From Mastigamoeba balamuthi (lineage: Eukaryota > Evosea > Mastigamoebida > Mastigamoebidae): DNA of 61,751 nucleotides. The stretch lies in NCBI GenBank assembly GCA_902651635.1, contig CACRSC010000001.1, positions 1 through 61,751 on the forward strand, in the 5' to 3' direction. The notes under the pieces were generated by a model. It was not told where the DNA came from and did not search any database. It saw only the letters and a program-made list of their open reading frames with translations. Shown here one piece after another: positions 32,905 through 46,280 of this stretch; the first letter of the stretch is position 1, and each line of letters opens with the position of its first letter. The position numbers and the translations under genes were made by a program.

Positions 32905-33869
32905 TTAGAGCGCGTCGTCCTCCTCGGGCAGCGGGACGGCCGCGGCGTTCTGCAGCTCCGTCTCGTACTGCGCCATCTGCGCGGCGTCGATCTGGACCTC
33001 GGCCGGCTGCAGCGCAATGTCCTCGGCGAACGTCAGGTTCGGGTTGCCGACGAGCTGCGCGGACAAAATAGCAGTCAGTTTGTTGTCCTTGGCGACCAAT
33101 TTCAAACAAAGAGAGAGAGAGAACACGCGGGTGGGGCGGACCTTCTTGGCGAGCCAGAGGAAGGGCTTCTCGAAGTGGTAGTTGCTCTTGGCGCTGATGT
33201 CGTAGTACTGCAGGTTCTTCTTGCGGTGGAAGGTGATCTGCTTGGGCTTCACCTTGCGGTCCTTGATGTCGACCTTGTTGCCGCACAGCACAATCGGGAT
33301 GTTCTCGCACACGCGGACGAGGTCGCGGTGCCAGTTGGGCACGTTCTTGTACGTGATCCTCGACGTGACGTCGAACATGATGATGGCGCACTGGCCCTGG
33401 ATGCTGCGCCCCCCGTGCGTAGCGCCCCGTGGGTCAGCCCACGCTCGTTGAGGGAAAGAGGGGGAGAGCGAAGGCAAACTGACTAGTAGCCGTCGCGCAG
33501 ACCGCCGAACTTCTCCTGGCCGGCAGTGTCCCAGCAGTTGAAGCGGATCTGGCCGCAGTTCGTGTTGAACACGAGCGGGTGGACCTCGACGCCCAGCGTC
33601 GCTGCACGTTGCGCGAAATTCCCCCTCCAATTAGCGCCGGCGGGGGGGCCGCAGGCCACACAACAGAGGAGAAGGAGCGGAAGAGAGAAGTATAGCAGGC
33701 GGGCGGGAAAAACAGAGAAAACGGCCACAAAGACGCGCGGGGCCCGCGTACCGATGTACTTCTTCTCGAACTCGCCGGTCAGGTGGCGCTTGACGAAGGT
33801 CGTCTTGCCGACACCCCCGTCGCCGACGAGGATGCACTTGAACGTGGGCATCTCCTGCTGCGTCGCCAT
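32905..33869 (-). CDS. RAN: Ran GTPase
   Basis: Nuclear transport and spindle GTPase. Exons (minus strand): 33869-33752, 33601-33484, 33403-33142, 33054-32905, giving 215 aa. G1 is [17 protein letters not shown], then switch I, then G3 [17 protein letters not shown] with Ran-specific residues, G4 GNKVD, G5 SAKSNY, and the acidic tail EEDDAL. The basic patch characteristic of Ran ([18 protein letters not shown]) is present. Introns are 80-150 nt. Confidence 0.97.
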
Positions 33870-34611
33870 TTCTGATCTCTGCGGGGCAGCGGGCGGCGTG
33901 CGCGCGTGTCAGGCGGGGGGCGGGCTGCGGAGGGCGCGCGGGCGGGGGAGCGCGCTCCCTCCCGCGGGGGCAGGGGAGGCTGGCGGAGGGCCGGGGGGGG
34001 ATACGGACCTGAGAGACGAGAGGCTTTTAACTTGTGAGCTTGAGGGCCGGTGCGAAAGGTAGAGAACTTCCCGCTGACGTGCCTGCTGACGTAATCTCAT
34101 ATCTTCTCCTCCCCCAGCTTTGCTCCTGCACTTCCGTGCCGCCATGCAGTGCCGATGGTACTTCTCTCGGCACTTCACAAGCGGCTTTCGCACACGGCGC
34201 CATTCCCGGGGGACCTGGCGGAGTGCGCCCAGCGCCAGACTCGACGAGAACTGGCCCAAAACCGAGGACGTCGAGGGCGCAGAATGGAATGCTCGCCGGC
34301 CCGCCAGAACAACTCACTGGCCAGCCACGCTATGCTGCGCACAGACAACATCGCCATCAAACTCAAGTGGACCCCCAAATCAAATGATTATTGCAGTGCA
34401 GTACATTGAAGTCGAAGGGTGGAATACAAGGTGCGCCATCCCAAGCAATGATCCCACAGCATCGCCAAGCGCAGTCCCAGCAGTGCATACCCAACACGCC
34501 CTGCGCTCGGCCAATTACAATTCCCCTCTGGCAATCACCTGGAAAAGAAACTCACCATTATCAGCACCCAGAGATTCGAACTGCACACACAAAAAAAGCA
34601 CTGGGGTTCCA
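33870..34611. other. Divergent intergenic region upstream of Ran and the LamG receptor
   Basis: 742 bp between the Ran start (-) and the receptor start (+). It is GC-rich next to Ran and more balanced toward the receptor. One open frame runs from 34120 into the receptor, but its upstream part does not look like protein sequence. Confidence 0.5.
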
Positions 34612-37600
34612 ATGCTCCGCCAACCCGTCATCTTTGGCGTGATAGCGCTCGCGGTGTCGGCCTCGCTGCTCGACCGCACGATCCTGCACTGGTCCTTCGA
34701 GGGACCTGACGCCACGTCGCGCCTGCTGGACTCGTCGGGCAACGGCCTGCACGCTGTCCTCAACGGCACCTACACGCAGAACATCTCCTGGGTCCCCGGC
34801 GTCGTCGGCAGCTACGCGCTGCAGCTCAGGCCCACGTGGAGCAGCCTGCTCAACGACGACACGCAGGGCACAGGCTGCCCGTTCCTCAACTCGCCGGCCC
34901 TCCGGTACTACGGCATCCGCGGCATGTCGCCGTTCACCCTGGCGCTCTGGATCAAGCCGGACTTCCCTGTCTCCTTCCTCAGCGACGCGGGCGCGTGGGT
35001 GGCTGCGCTGGGGTCCTACACGACGTACCTACAGACCGAATCGATCGTGTGGGCGGTCCAGCCGGGGAGGACGCTCAGGGTCGGCGAGTTCAGCAGCACG
35101 CGCTCGTATCCCAGCATGCAGCCCGCCGTGGGCGAGTGGGTGCACGTCGCGACCACGTACGACGGCACCGACGGCAGCGCGGCGCTCTCCACCTACATCA
35201 ACGGGAGGCTCACCGACGTCTCGGTGGTCCAGGCGAACTTCTACTTCGCTGCGCGCCTCTACGTCGGCCGCTTCCTCTCCACCTCCGCCTCGCAGCTGTG
35301 CTACAGCGGCCTCGTCGACGACATACGACTGTACGACCGCGCCCTCTCAGCCAGCGAGGCGTACGACCTCTGGCGCGGGTACTGCGACAGCTCGTCAGGT
35401 TGGTCCTCTTCTCCGAGCCCAAAATAGACCAGCATTTACAAGGCAATTTACCAATCTCCATAACAGGTCTCTTTATGCCCCGCGGAGCGAAATCCGCCTC
35501 TTGCGACTCGTTCAAATGTCATGTCGGCACGATCGACGATGACCTGGACTCGTCGACTCCATGCGTGCCGTGCCCAGCGGGACAGTATTCGGCTGCCGGT
35601 TCCGTGTCATGCACGTTGTGTCAATCGGGATACACGGACCACGACTCAGACCCCTCGACACCCTGTGTTGCATGCGGTCTCGGTCACTACTTGGCAGCGG
35701 CCACAGGAAACGTTGGCCCATGCACCGCGTTCGCGTGCACCGCTGGGTGGACCGACGCGGACTCGAACACGTCCACGGTGTGTGTCCAGTGCGGAGCGGG
35801 GTCATACGAACCACAGGGATCCGCTGGGCCCTGCTCCTCATTTGCGTGCCCATCAGGATTTACTGATGATGACTCGGATCCAGCCACGCCCTGCGTCAGT
35901 GTGTGCTCGCTGATCGCGACACCAGATGCATGCAACGCATCGGTCGATGGATGCGGGTGGTGCTACACGCGGTGTGCTTCCCTGTCGCCACTCTGTAACC
36001 CGGGGTGCCCAGCAGGGACCACAGGTATCGGATACAACTCCACTACACCATGCGCACCCTGCGGTCCAGGAACATATGTGCCACCCGGCTCTGTTGGCGT
36101 GTGCTCAGCGTTCATTTGCCCTGCGGGTTCCACAGACGAGGACACAGACCCGTCGACGCCGTGCATCGTATGCGGATCTGGGTGCTATTCACACCCAGGG
36201 TCAGCAGGGCAGTGTCCAAAATGCGGAGCCGGCTTCACTGATGACGATTTCAACTCGTCGACCCAGTGCGTTGGATGCGGCCCAGGGGTTTATTTGCCAG
36301 AGGGCTCCTCGGGCGTGTGCACTCAACATCAGTGTTCATATGGGACGTACGACGACGACTCAAACCCGGCCACACGGTGCATATCCATATGCACAGCTAT
36401 AGAGCTGCCAGTCGAGTGCTATGATTCGGTGTATGACTGTGACTGGTGCGGCAATTCGTGCTCGCAGAAGGGCGGATGCAACTGGACAGTCAAACACCCA
36501 CCATCAACAGCCGGTCTGGTCCTGCACTGGTCTTTCGAGGGCAACACCGAGGCAGAGAGACTGAGAGACTCTTCTGGCAACAACATGGACGGAGTGCTTC
36601 TGAACTCTACGCGAGTACTCTGGACCGCAGGAATACTCGGCGCGTCAATGAGATTTCTGCCCCTCTACACAGTGGACCAGTCCACCCAGCAGACTATGCA
36701 GGGTAGCGAGTGCCCATATGTGTCATCACCGTCCCTAAAGTCAGTCAACATCAGTGGGTATAACTCGGTTCACACGCTGGCAATGTGGGTCCTGCCGTCG
36801 TACTCCTTTACCGAAGCAGTATCTGTGTGGTTAAGCCTACTGGGTCCTGCCACAGCGGAATATTCCTCTGGCATTCTCACGGATGTTCTGAGCAACCTGT
36901 ACAACACATTCGAGGTCTCTGGGAAATCCACTTCTGTCAAGATGATACTCGCCGCTCCTCAAGGATGGTACCACATCGCCGTGATCTACGACGGCGCCGC
37001 GCTGAAACTCTTCCTGAACGGACAGATGAAGAGCAGCCAGAAGGCAGGCGCCCTCTTCATTGGGGACAACTCCTCGCTGACGCTGGGCTATGACTTCTCG
37101 CACGTTAATCTGTGTTACCAAGGCCAAATCGATGACGTGCGTCTCTACAACCGTGCCTTGAGCCCGGAGGAAATCACCAACATTTGGCGCAGTTTCTGCC
37201 CTCCCGCTGGTACCTTGCTTGCCGCCACATCATTCTCACAAGATCACCCTGCAGGGTTTTACATGGCCGCAGGCACAACGTCTGCATACTGCGGCCAATA
37301 CGCGTGCGCTGCCGGTTACGTGGACGCAGACAGCGATCCTTCCACCGCATGCGTTCAATGCCTTGCTGGGCAGTACACACCAAAGGGGTACGCGGTGGCC
37401 TGCGTGGATTGCCCTAGGGGCACCTCTGATACCGATCGCAATCCTTCAACTCCCTGCGTTCAGTGCGAGCCAGGTCTCTACATACCGGACGTCTCGGCAG
37501 AGCACCCCTTCGCAGGGCCATGTAGCCAGTTCAACTGTCCAGCCGGTACGATTGATAATGACTCTGACTGGTCCACTTCCTGCACTCCATGCAACTCATC

Positions 37601-40600
37601 GGGCCTGTACGTTCCTCCGGGCTCACACGGCTCCTGCTCCTCTTTTCAGTGCCTCATTGGGTTCATTGACCACGATTCTGACTCTGCCACGCCATGCGTT
37701 TCTATCTGCCTGACGAACCCGAATGCGACATCTTGCGGTAATGAGGCCTACGAGTGCGACTGGTGTGGCGCATACTGTTCTCCTCGGGGAAAATGCGGCC
37801 AACTATTAGCTGGCTTCAGCACATCGAGCGGTTTGGTGCTCCACTGGCCATTTGAGGGAGGAAATGCCACAGAAAGGCTCTCTGACTGGTCCGGAAACCG
37901 CAAAGGAGTGACCATAGTCGACTACCCCGAGGGCGTATCGTGGGCGAATGGTCGAGTTGGGTCGTACTCGATGAATCTGTCGCAAGTGTGGGGCATCAAT
38001 GATTGGGGCGACATGACCCAAATTTCCGATTGTCTCAGCCTCTTGTCACCTCCTCTCAACGACGTGGGCATTTCGGTAAATTCTCCGTTCACGTTGGCCA
38101 TGTGGATCAATCCAATAGTCACATCATCGACAAATGCATGGCTTTTCTTCTTAGGTCCATACTATGAGCAGGGCATTCTGTGGTCAATTCTCGAATCTAC
38201 CACTCTGTATACCGAGGCGTATTCTGTCTCATACTTCAATGTCTATGGTATAGCTAACAACACGTGGAACCATCTCACATACGCATATGACGGGGGTGTG
38301 CTCTCGATTTTCCTCAATGGTCTACTCGTCTATCAGAATACAATCGCACTCAATTTGCACGAGCAACCCCAGCTCACTTTCGGGCTGTCGATGAGCTCCT
38401 ACAATCTATGCTACAAAGGACTTATCGACGACTTCCGTATCTACAATCGCCTGCTATCCACAGAAGAACTTTACAGCCTGTATCACATCTTCTGCGGGCC
38501 TGGCCACTACGTTCCTTTCGAAAGCAACATCACAGATTGCGATGCCTTGGCGTGCCCCGCAGGGACAGTAGACATCGATGCAGATAGCAGCACTGAGTGC
38601 GTCCAGTGCCCAATTGGCAGCTACATGCCCACTGCTAGCGTAGGAGTGTGCCACGACTGCCCGGTGGGATGGACTGACGATGACCAGGACCCGTCCACTC
38701 CATGCGTGTGGTGTGCTCCCGGTCATTACCTGACGGCTGCAGGAACATCCGGCAATTGCTCACTCTTTGCGTGCCCAGCGGGGTCACAGGACACAGACTC
38801 GGATCTGCTCACGCCATGTACTGTGTGTGGTCCTGGTCACTACTCGCCGACTGGCGCGCACGGCACATGCGAAGCAACGCTATGCCCCGCTGGAACAACC
38901 GACATGGACTCGAACCCCGCAACTGCTTGCTTTTCTTGCGGTGTGGCTCACTATTCGCCTGCGGGATCCACTGGCACCTGTGGACAGTTTGCCTGCCCCG
39001 CGGGATCCACCGACAACGATTCGGACCCAGCCACTCCCTGCGTCTTTTGTGGCAAGGGTCACTTCATTGTCTCTCCATCGTATGGAACATGCCAGTCGCT
39101 CGAGTGTCCAGAAGGGCACACAGACTCAGATTCAAATTCAACGACTGCCTGCACACTATGCAAACCTGGCACGGGGGTCCCAAAAGGGTCAGCTGGGCAG
39201 TGCTCCGAGTTCACATGTGCTAGCGGCTGGACAGACCACGACAACTTCTCGTCTACATTGTGTGTTCAGTGCTCAAACGGAACCTACACACCACCGAAGT
39301 CTGTTGGCTTGTGCACTACCTTCGCGTGCCCCGCGGGGTGGACCGACAATGATGCAGATTCCTCCACGCCATGCGTGCAGTGCGACGCAGGGAGTTATGA
39401 ACCCGTGGGGTCAGCGGGCCCTTGCTCATTGTTTCCGTGCAATGAAGGGTACGAAGACCATGACCACAACTCGTCCTCCCCGTGTGTGCTTTCCTGCTCA
39501 CGGATCGTCACGAGTTCAGAGTGCCAAGCATCACTGATTGGGTGTCACTGGTGTGGCAAGTACTGTGCAATCTCATCGCAGTGTGTATGCACTCAGGTAC
39601 TGGAGCAAGAAATGTGCCTCAAGTCATCAAACTGCACGTGGTGCTCCACCCAATCTGGATGCTATTATCAGACCTGCCCAGTCTCCAGTGATGCCAAGTC
39701 CAACACTGCTGTTATTGGCGGAGCTGCAGGCGGGAGTGGTGCTCTTGCCGCTATTTTTGTCGCATGCGTCCTGCTGGCGCTTTGGATTCGCAGAAAGAAG
39801 AAGCTGACATACCATGATGAGATAGATGCATCCGAGATTCTGATGGGTGAGGTCATCGGGCAGGGCAGCTTCGGAGTCGTATACAAGGCACTGTGGCGCA
39901 ATACTGAGGTCGCAGCCAAGGTGTTCAGCGTGGACGCTATGTCTGCCCAGTCAATAGAGGAAATTGGAAGGGAGGTGGACGTGATGAGAGCTCTCAGGCA
40001 CCCGAACATCCTACTCTTCATGTGCCACGCAAAGAACGACACAAACTTCATCATCGTAACAGGTTCACAGCACAATGCTCTCAATTGTTCAAGCGTTCAC
40101 ATTTTTGGTGCAACCAGAGTACATGCCCAGCGGGAACCTCATGGAGTTGCTCTCGAATGAGAGTGTTGAGGTGTCCTTAAGACTGAAGCTATCGATTCTC
40201 TCGGATATAGCTCGTGGAATGGCATATCTGCATCAGAATGAGCCACCGATACTTCATCGAGACTTGAAAAGCAGCAATATCCTCGTACTGTATCCCTTAG
40301 TGCTCATTACAACTGATTTTCATTTAGCTGGACTCGAACATGCAGGCAAAAGTCAGCGATTTCGGACTGACTTTGCTCGCAAGCAAGCACGATGATGCAG
40401 ACAAGAGCAGTGCAGCTGTTATAGGAACAATCTTTTGGACAGCTCCAGAAGTCTTGGATGGGGCTGATTGCACCACAAAAAGTGACGTTTACTGTGCGCT
40501 CACACAACAGTATCAGGCACAAAGAATAACTCACTCACATATAATAGCATATGCCGTTATCACCTGGGAGATTATGACTAGAGAAGCTCCATATGAAGAG

Positions 40601-42709
40601 CTTAATCCACATGCTGTTGCTCTGCAGGTAAAGAGCAACGGTCTGCGGCCAACCATTGACGACAAGGGAATACCACCACCTATCGCTGAGCTAATCACTC
40701 AGTGCTGGGCAGAGTTCCCTGTGTGCGTGCACAGTTCACCTCTACTCTCACTGATTACTACTTTACAGACAGCGACCCGAGTTCAGTGTAATAAACTCGC
40801 ACCTCTCGTCAATGAGCTCGTTTCTTGAGGGAGAGATTGTATGTAATTCAGGTGTGTCCATTCTAAAGAAGATACAGAAAAAGGAGGAGATCAACCGTGT
40901 GATGGCGCCCTCAGGTCGAATTGCACTGGTTTTCACAGACATTCAGGGATCGACATCACTTTGGGAGTGGAACCCCACCGTAATGAAGTCGTCTCTTAGG
41001 CTCCACAATGACATCATAAGGGCCTGCTTCAGGAACCACAAGGGCTACGAGGTCAAGACTGAGGGTGCGTACGCCTGCGTGCTTTTTGTTTCCTCACACG
41101 CCTGTAGGTGACGCATTCATGCTGTCCTTCCAATCACCTATAGATGCACTGATGTTCTGCCAAGAAGCTCAACATATGCTTCTGGGAGCCAAATGGGATC
41201 CGATGCTCCTTACGCAGGAGTGCTGCTCTGAAGTGTATATGGACAATGCACTGTCTTTTCGAGGAGTCCGTGTACGAATGGGGATTCACTTTGGTGATGC
41301 AGACGCAGAGACAAACGGAACACTTGTGGACTACTTCGGCCCTACAGTGAACAAGGCAGCCCGTGTTTCGAGTCTAGCGCAGGGTGGACAGATCTTTATA
41401 AGTAGTAATGCTAGAAAGGAAATTGAGAGGCTTCTCGAACCCGAGGAGGCTGCAAAATTGAGCAGTGTTCTCAGTATTAAACTCGTTGGACCATTTAAGC
41501 TGAAGGGAATCGCGGACGAGGAGATAGTAAGTGAAGCTGTTCTTTCTGGCCTCAACAGAACATTCATGATAGCGCCATCATCAATGTCAATGCCTGATGC
41601 CTCTCGGAGCAATGCTGCCAGCTCGACAAATAATCACGGTGCGGCTGAGGCAGAGATGCATGATATTCTCTCGAGATTACTTGCAGATGATAAGCAACGC
41701 CCATCCTGGGCACTGAACCCAGAAGAGGTTCAAATATCCAAGACTCAGATTGGCCGAGGCAACTTTGGATCAGTGTATAAGGGGTCTGCAACATCATTAC
41801 TGATAGCATTAACCATAAATCCGCAGTGAATTCAAAGGCGAGACCGTTGCTGTGAAGAAGTTCTACCTTCAGAAGCTAGATCATGCCACGATGACAGAGC
41901 TGCAGAGACAGATAAAGGAAATTGCTCTTCTATCAAGTCTTCGCCATCCCTCAATTGTTCTTTTCGTATGTAATTTATAAATCTCTAGAACTAACACTTA
42001 TACAACAATCAGATGGGTGCTTCAATAGATCCTAACAACATGTTCATGTATGTGAATTGCAATTACTCTTCTCACAACTTACAGTGTAACTGAGTGGATG
42101 GATGGTGGAAGTCTGAGAGAGGCAATCAGTGCTAATACTATTGATCAAACAAAAGCTGTTACACTATTGTCTTCTGTGTGCAGGGGAATGATGTACAATT
42201 CTACCTTTTGCCGCATACTGATCTCCTTTCCTAGCTACATTCACGCATCTGGACTGATCCACCGAGACCTCAAGGCTGCAAACATCCTTGTCAACAAAAA
42301 GTGGGATGTTAAGATAACTGGTACACACTCACTTCTCCTGATGTGCTCACCATATCGCACAGACTTTGGACTGTCAGCCATCAAGAACGCCAACAGGACC
42401 ATGACGGTGTGCGGCACTGTAGCCTGGATGGCTCCAGAGGTTTTGGAGAAGGGCCACTTCTCCGAGAGGAGTGATGTGTATGCATTTGGAATGGTGATGT
42501 ACGAGATCATGACTCGTCACAATCCCTTCAATGGTGTTCCTGTAATGTCTCTGGTTTCCCATATTATTACTGGACAGAGCCCACCGATTCCTGAGAATTC
42601 AAAGGGGTACACTTCATCATACATCACACTTATGCAAAGGACCTGGCTAAGAGATCCAGATGATAGACCAACATTTACTCAGATGAGCACTTATCTTGAT
42701 AAAGTGTAA
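34612..42709 (+). CDS. LamG/Cys-repeat receptor with kinase-cyclase-kinase interior
   Basis: Complete; about 2497 aa. Exons by eye: 34612-35398, 35467-37209, 37255-40062, 40118-40284, 40328-40493, 40548-40722, 40769-40838, 40878-41064, 41108-41783, 41827-41965, 42013-42047, 42085-42192, 42235-42320, 42363-42709. Signal peptide MLRQPVIFGVIALAVSASL; three LamG/jelly-roll lectin-like domains (each starts ILHWSFEG-like and ends with VDDIRLYDRAL-like); about two dozen Cys modules with consensus D-x-D-x-D-P-x-T-P-C-V-x-C; PSI-like Cys groups; membrane helix near residue 1660 (ALAAIFVACVLLALWI). Inside are TKL kinase 1 (IGQGSFGVVYKA, HRDLKSSNIL, DFGLT, GTIFWTAPE), a class III cyclase (VFTDIQGSTSLWEWN; EVKTEGDAF; DYFGPTVNKAARV, all catalytic residues present, Lys/Asp adenylate type) and TKL kinase 2 (IGRGNFGSVYKG, HRDLKAANIL, DFGLS). 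Likely couples an extracellular ligand to phosphorylation and cAMP; that is inference. Confidence 0.9.
42173..42525 (+). repeat. 353-bp tract identical (inverted) to 52825-53177
   Basis: Aligned by eye base for base to the reverse complement of 52825-53177 without a mismatch. It covers part of kinase 2 and two entire introns (42193-42234 and 42321-42362). Directly outside, differences appear at 42172 and 42526, and the remaining kinase exons differ at many positions although stop codons align without indels. Confidence 0.9.
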
Positions 42710-44160
42710 TTCATCTGTTCTCATCAGAGAATAAAAAGAACAAAGCTCTCTTGCCCATAATACCACAGATAGAGAACAACGAACGAGCAGGAATTACAGG
42801 TTCATAATTCAGAAGAGATGAAGAAGCCCCAGAAACAGATACTCATAAGAACATGTCTTTCTTTACTTTCTGATCAATTGTAGCTGTGATCCTATACTAA
42901 AAACCACAAATCTAGCAATATACACAAATTAGGTCATTACTATAGTAATTTTCTGAGCAGAATTATATTGGTACACGGACAAACTTTTCAAATCATTGCT
43001 GCATTTTTATACACTTAAGTGCTAAATTAGTGCATGTAGTGAGAAATTATCAGCATGAGATTTAGTGCTGGTTTAGTGATAGTATTGGCATGGAATAAGA
43101 GGGATGTGTTCTTATGCTCAGTTCCCATCAGAGCCATGCTGGGATAGTTATTTCATTCTCCGTTCCTGTAAAAATGGTAGCTGTGAGTTTTCTATCAGTT
43201 GAGAGTTAATAGTGCATCTAGCGCATCAATTGCCAAACTGTTTAAAAGAGAAAAAAATGAAGAGAAATTGCAGGGAAAGGAAGGCGTGAGTACGTACCTC
43301 AGACGTGTGCCCGGGCTGATACGGCTACTTATCACGATCTGCAGTCACTGCAGTGTTAGTCACAGTGGTACACTTTTCAGGAGAAAAGGGGAGAACCAGA
43401 GAAATGGGGCAGAAAATGGGAAAGAAAAAGAGGAACAGTGAACCTGCTTAATCCTTCCTGGTAGCCACGCTGCTCCCTTCCCTCCCTTCTGTGGTCTGCA
43501 GGAGACAGAGCACAGACTGCAATCTGCTTCTCATGTTCTTCACGACTCCTGTACAGTGAGTTACAGTATGTATACTGAACAGGTGTTAAAAGGGAAGAAA
43601 GGAAGAAGTCAAGGAACATATCTGAAAGAAGTTCTATGGAAGATGAAAACTGTGTGTTAAGGGAAAGAAGGTAGCACATCTTTATTCTCGACCTGATATG
43701 AAATGGAAAGGAAATGGAAGGGGGGCAGAAGCAGGGGTGGTGAAGGGACAGATTGAAGAGATATTACACACTGCTGCTCAAACAGCACAGCAGAAAAATG
43801 AAAACAAATAATTAGTAAATCTGTCTTTTTCTATCATATTTACATCACTTCTAGTGATTTATTAAACATATGATCATTACTGTGCTTCCTAAGGATTGCT
43901 GATCAGATCAAATGCATGTTGAGAAGAGATCTTCTTCCTTCTTCTCTTGGCCAGTCTGGCCTTGGATTTTAAAGTCAGCCTGCTGGAATGAGACAGTATT
44001 TTCCAATTGTACAAGGCCCCCTGATGGGCAGGAATTCCCCCAAAAAGGTGTTATCTGCCGGCAGTTTTCATCTCTTGGAAAAAACACGCTGTGCATTTGG
44101 AGGACAAAGCAATTGAGAAGAGCAAGACGTGAGTGACAGAGAGCACTCAGGAGATGGGTG
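42710..44160. other. AT-rich intergenic, left part of the transposon graveyard
   Basis: About 1.45 kb downstream of the plus-strand receptor. It holds only short meaningless open stretches and purine-rich runs near 43370-43800. I see no gene, RNA or terminal repeat. Confidence 0.5.
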
Positions 44161-44170
44161 AAATATCTCA

Positions 44171-44650
44171 TCACGTGGGAGTGTCTGCTGCACCATCGGC
44201 AGACCCAGATGCAGGGTGAGCAGAGTGAGAGGTGGGCACTTTGTGCTTGGAGGGAGTGGTGCTGGTGCCCTTGAGGAACTCGTAGTCCCTCCAATTGGCA
44301 TGCTCGGACTTGAGAATCTCCAGCTGCTCCTTGAGCCCCTCGTTCTGGCTCTTCAACATTGCAATGAGCACGTGCTGCACATGCAGGTCGTTGGTCACCC
44401 TGAGCTGCTCTTTCTTGTACGTGGTGATCTTCTCCTTCAACTTGGCCCTGGCAGCCTCCAAGCCCTTGATGATCTATCTGGTCCAGCTGCTGTGCTGGAA
44501 CGAGGAGACCTGGTCCAGCAGTAGAGGCGATTTCAGCAGTCAGCTTCTTCACCTCATCCCGAGATTTCTGATTCAGTGCTACCAGGTCCTTCATACGTGT
44601 GCTGAGGAAGGGACTGTATGAACTGCAGTGCTGACTGCAGAGCCTTCTTA
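44171..44650 (-). pseudogene. Broken coiled-coil ORF
   Basis: Reading from 44650 downward, one frame encodes a charged helix (KDLVALNQKSRDEVKKLTAE). A frame change near 44480 then leads to a clear coiled coil (GLEAARAKLKEKITTYKKE, then MLKSQNEGLKEQLEILKSE). The product is unknown. The frame change could be an undetected intron, but the setting among decayed elements favours a dead gene. Confidence 0.4.
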
Positions 44651-44698
44651 CGCTCTTTCTGTGGTTTAACAACGATTAGCACTAGTTGTTGCTGTCAA

Positions 44699-44790
44699 AT
44701 ATTTATGTGCCACTGGCATTAAAATTATGTGCTGCCAGCATACAATTGTATGCTGCCGGCATATAATTATAGGCCATCAGCATATAAAAT
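44699..44790. repeat. TATGCC/GGCATA palindromic repeat cluster B
   Basis: Four or more tandem imperfect units such as TGTGCCACTGGCATTA, TGTGCTGCCAGCATA, TATGCTGCCGGCATA and GCCATCAGCATA, spaced by AT-rich bases. Each unit can fold into a short hairpin. Confidence 0.6.
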
Positions 44791-44814
44791 GTGTGTTAAT
44801 AAAGGAAAGGGAAT

Positions 44815-45272
44815 TCAATGTACGGCATTGCTCACTGCCTGGTGCAGGGCTGTGCGAGCGTTCTGGAGACTCATGGCATCAATGTCGTTGTTGTCCCAGG
44901 CCTCCGTGGGCTGCTGAGACCACCACGTGCTCTTCGCTAGAGCACCAGGGGCCCTAAGCATCTCGAGGTCTGCTGGTGCTGCTGCTGCTGCTGGTGCCAG
45001 ACACCACTGGATCTTCAAAGGTGAATGAGGAAGAAGATGATGCAGTGCAGCTGGTGCAGCTGGAGCCACATACTCCTCGTTGCTTTCCTCCCTCGTTCTC
45101 TTGCATGTCGTTGTCTTCTCCTTGTGCTCCTTCTGATCGTTGTTCCTGTTGCACTCCACCACCTTCTTGCCTCGCAGCTCGTCAATGGACTCGGAGCTGA
45201 AGCTCTCAGCTCCTGCACATTTGCGTGGATGTCTCTGTCTGGCAGCTCTCTGTCATGCCCACGACCTGTCAA
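44815..45272 (-). pseudogene. Broken low-complexity ORF remnant
   Basis: Two overlapping minus-strand frames: Arg-rich at the higher coordinates, and Ala-rich with KRTREESNEEYVAPAAPAA at the lower. They would need joining by a frameshift or unseen intron. No domain recognised. The antisense strand overlaps the start of the transposase-like pseudogene. Confidence 0.25.
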
Positions 45273-46185
45273 GAAGGTGCTGGGAGAGGTTGTTCATCGG
45301 GCTTTCTTCTGGGGGATGTACTGCAACAAGACGGGGTGCCCTCTCCTGTGGAGAGCTGCAACAGGCATCTGTCCACACTCATCAGCTGCCAGATGTGGAC
45401 TGGTGGCAGCACAGAGTCTGCACAGACTGCCTCTTATACAGACATGGTCCGTTTCGTGGAGGAGACTCGCTTGGGAGTGGCCACAGGAGGCATTGGTGCC
45501 CAGCTGCCCCTGATGCCAGTGTTCGAGGGCGACCAGCAGGTGTTCTCTAAGCTATGGCAAATGCGTGACCAGGAAGACAGCCCACTGCACAGTACAATCA
45601 TCCCGTCATTGGCTGACTGGCACCAGATGAAGACAATGAATGGCCTTTGCAATCAGGGAGATGTGGGACTGCCTCATTACCCCGACTCTGGCTTTCCTGG
45701 GTTGCAAGGGAACAAAAGGACATGCTCAAGAACTTCATTCAGCTGGATGACACGATCGTGCTTCTAGTCTCTGCCCTGCTGCCATGGATGCTGCAGACTG
45801 TCACGTCCCACCCGAGCTATGATCCCACAGTTCTGATGTTGATCAAATGTCTTGCCCAGTGTCAGGACATTCCCTCTCGTCCCCGAAGTCTCTGTGCTTC
45901 TGCCTGCACTATGGGCTGCCCTACTGCTACATGAGGGCCACAGTACGTGCTGAGAGGTCTCTGGAGTTCATAGGGCTCCTGCAGCTCTGTCCACAGCTAT
46001 TCTACACCACTCGTCACCACCAGTATAAGGTTATGACTGCCCAGTTCCTCAGTTTATGGATTGCTGGTGGCTTGCATCCGACTCACAGGGCTGCTATTCT
46101 CGAGACCATCACTCTTTGGATGAATAGGGCCAGTCCTTATGCTCACTGCAGTGATGACTGCTGTGAAAAGGTCCGTTTTCCTCTT

Positions 46186-46270
46186 ATGCCATTGTATATG
46201 CCACCGGCAAAGGCCACTGGCATATGTTGTATGCCACTGGCATATGTTATGCTGCTGGCATAAGTGCCAG
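46186..46270. repeat. TATGCC/GGCATA palindromic repeat cluster C
   Basis: Units such as TATGCCACCGGCAAAG, CCACTGGCATATGTTG, TATGCCACTGGCATATG and TATGCTGCTGGCATA. It lies in the apparent intron of the transposase-like remnant. Confidence 0.6.
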
Positions 46271-46280
46271 AAAACAATAT

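Noticed and set aside
34836-35400. Alternative frame entering the receptor gene before 35400
   Set aside because: The first LamG domain and signal peptide are in the other frame starting at 34612. The later frame becomes genuine only after the intron 35399-35466.
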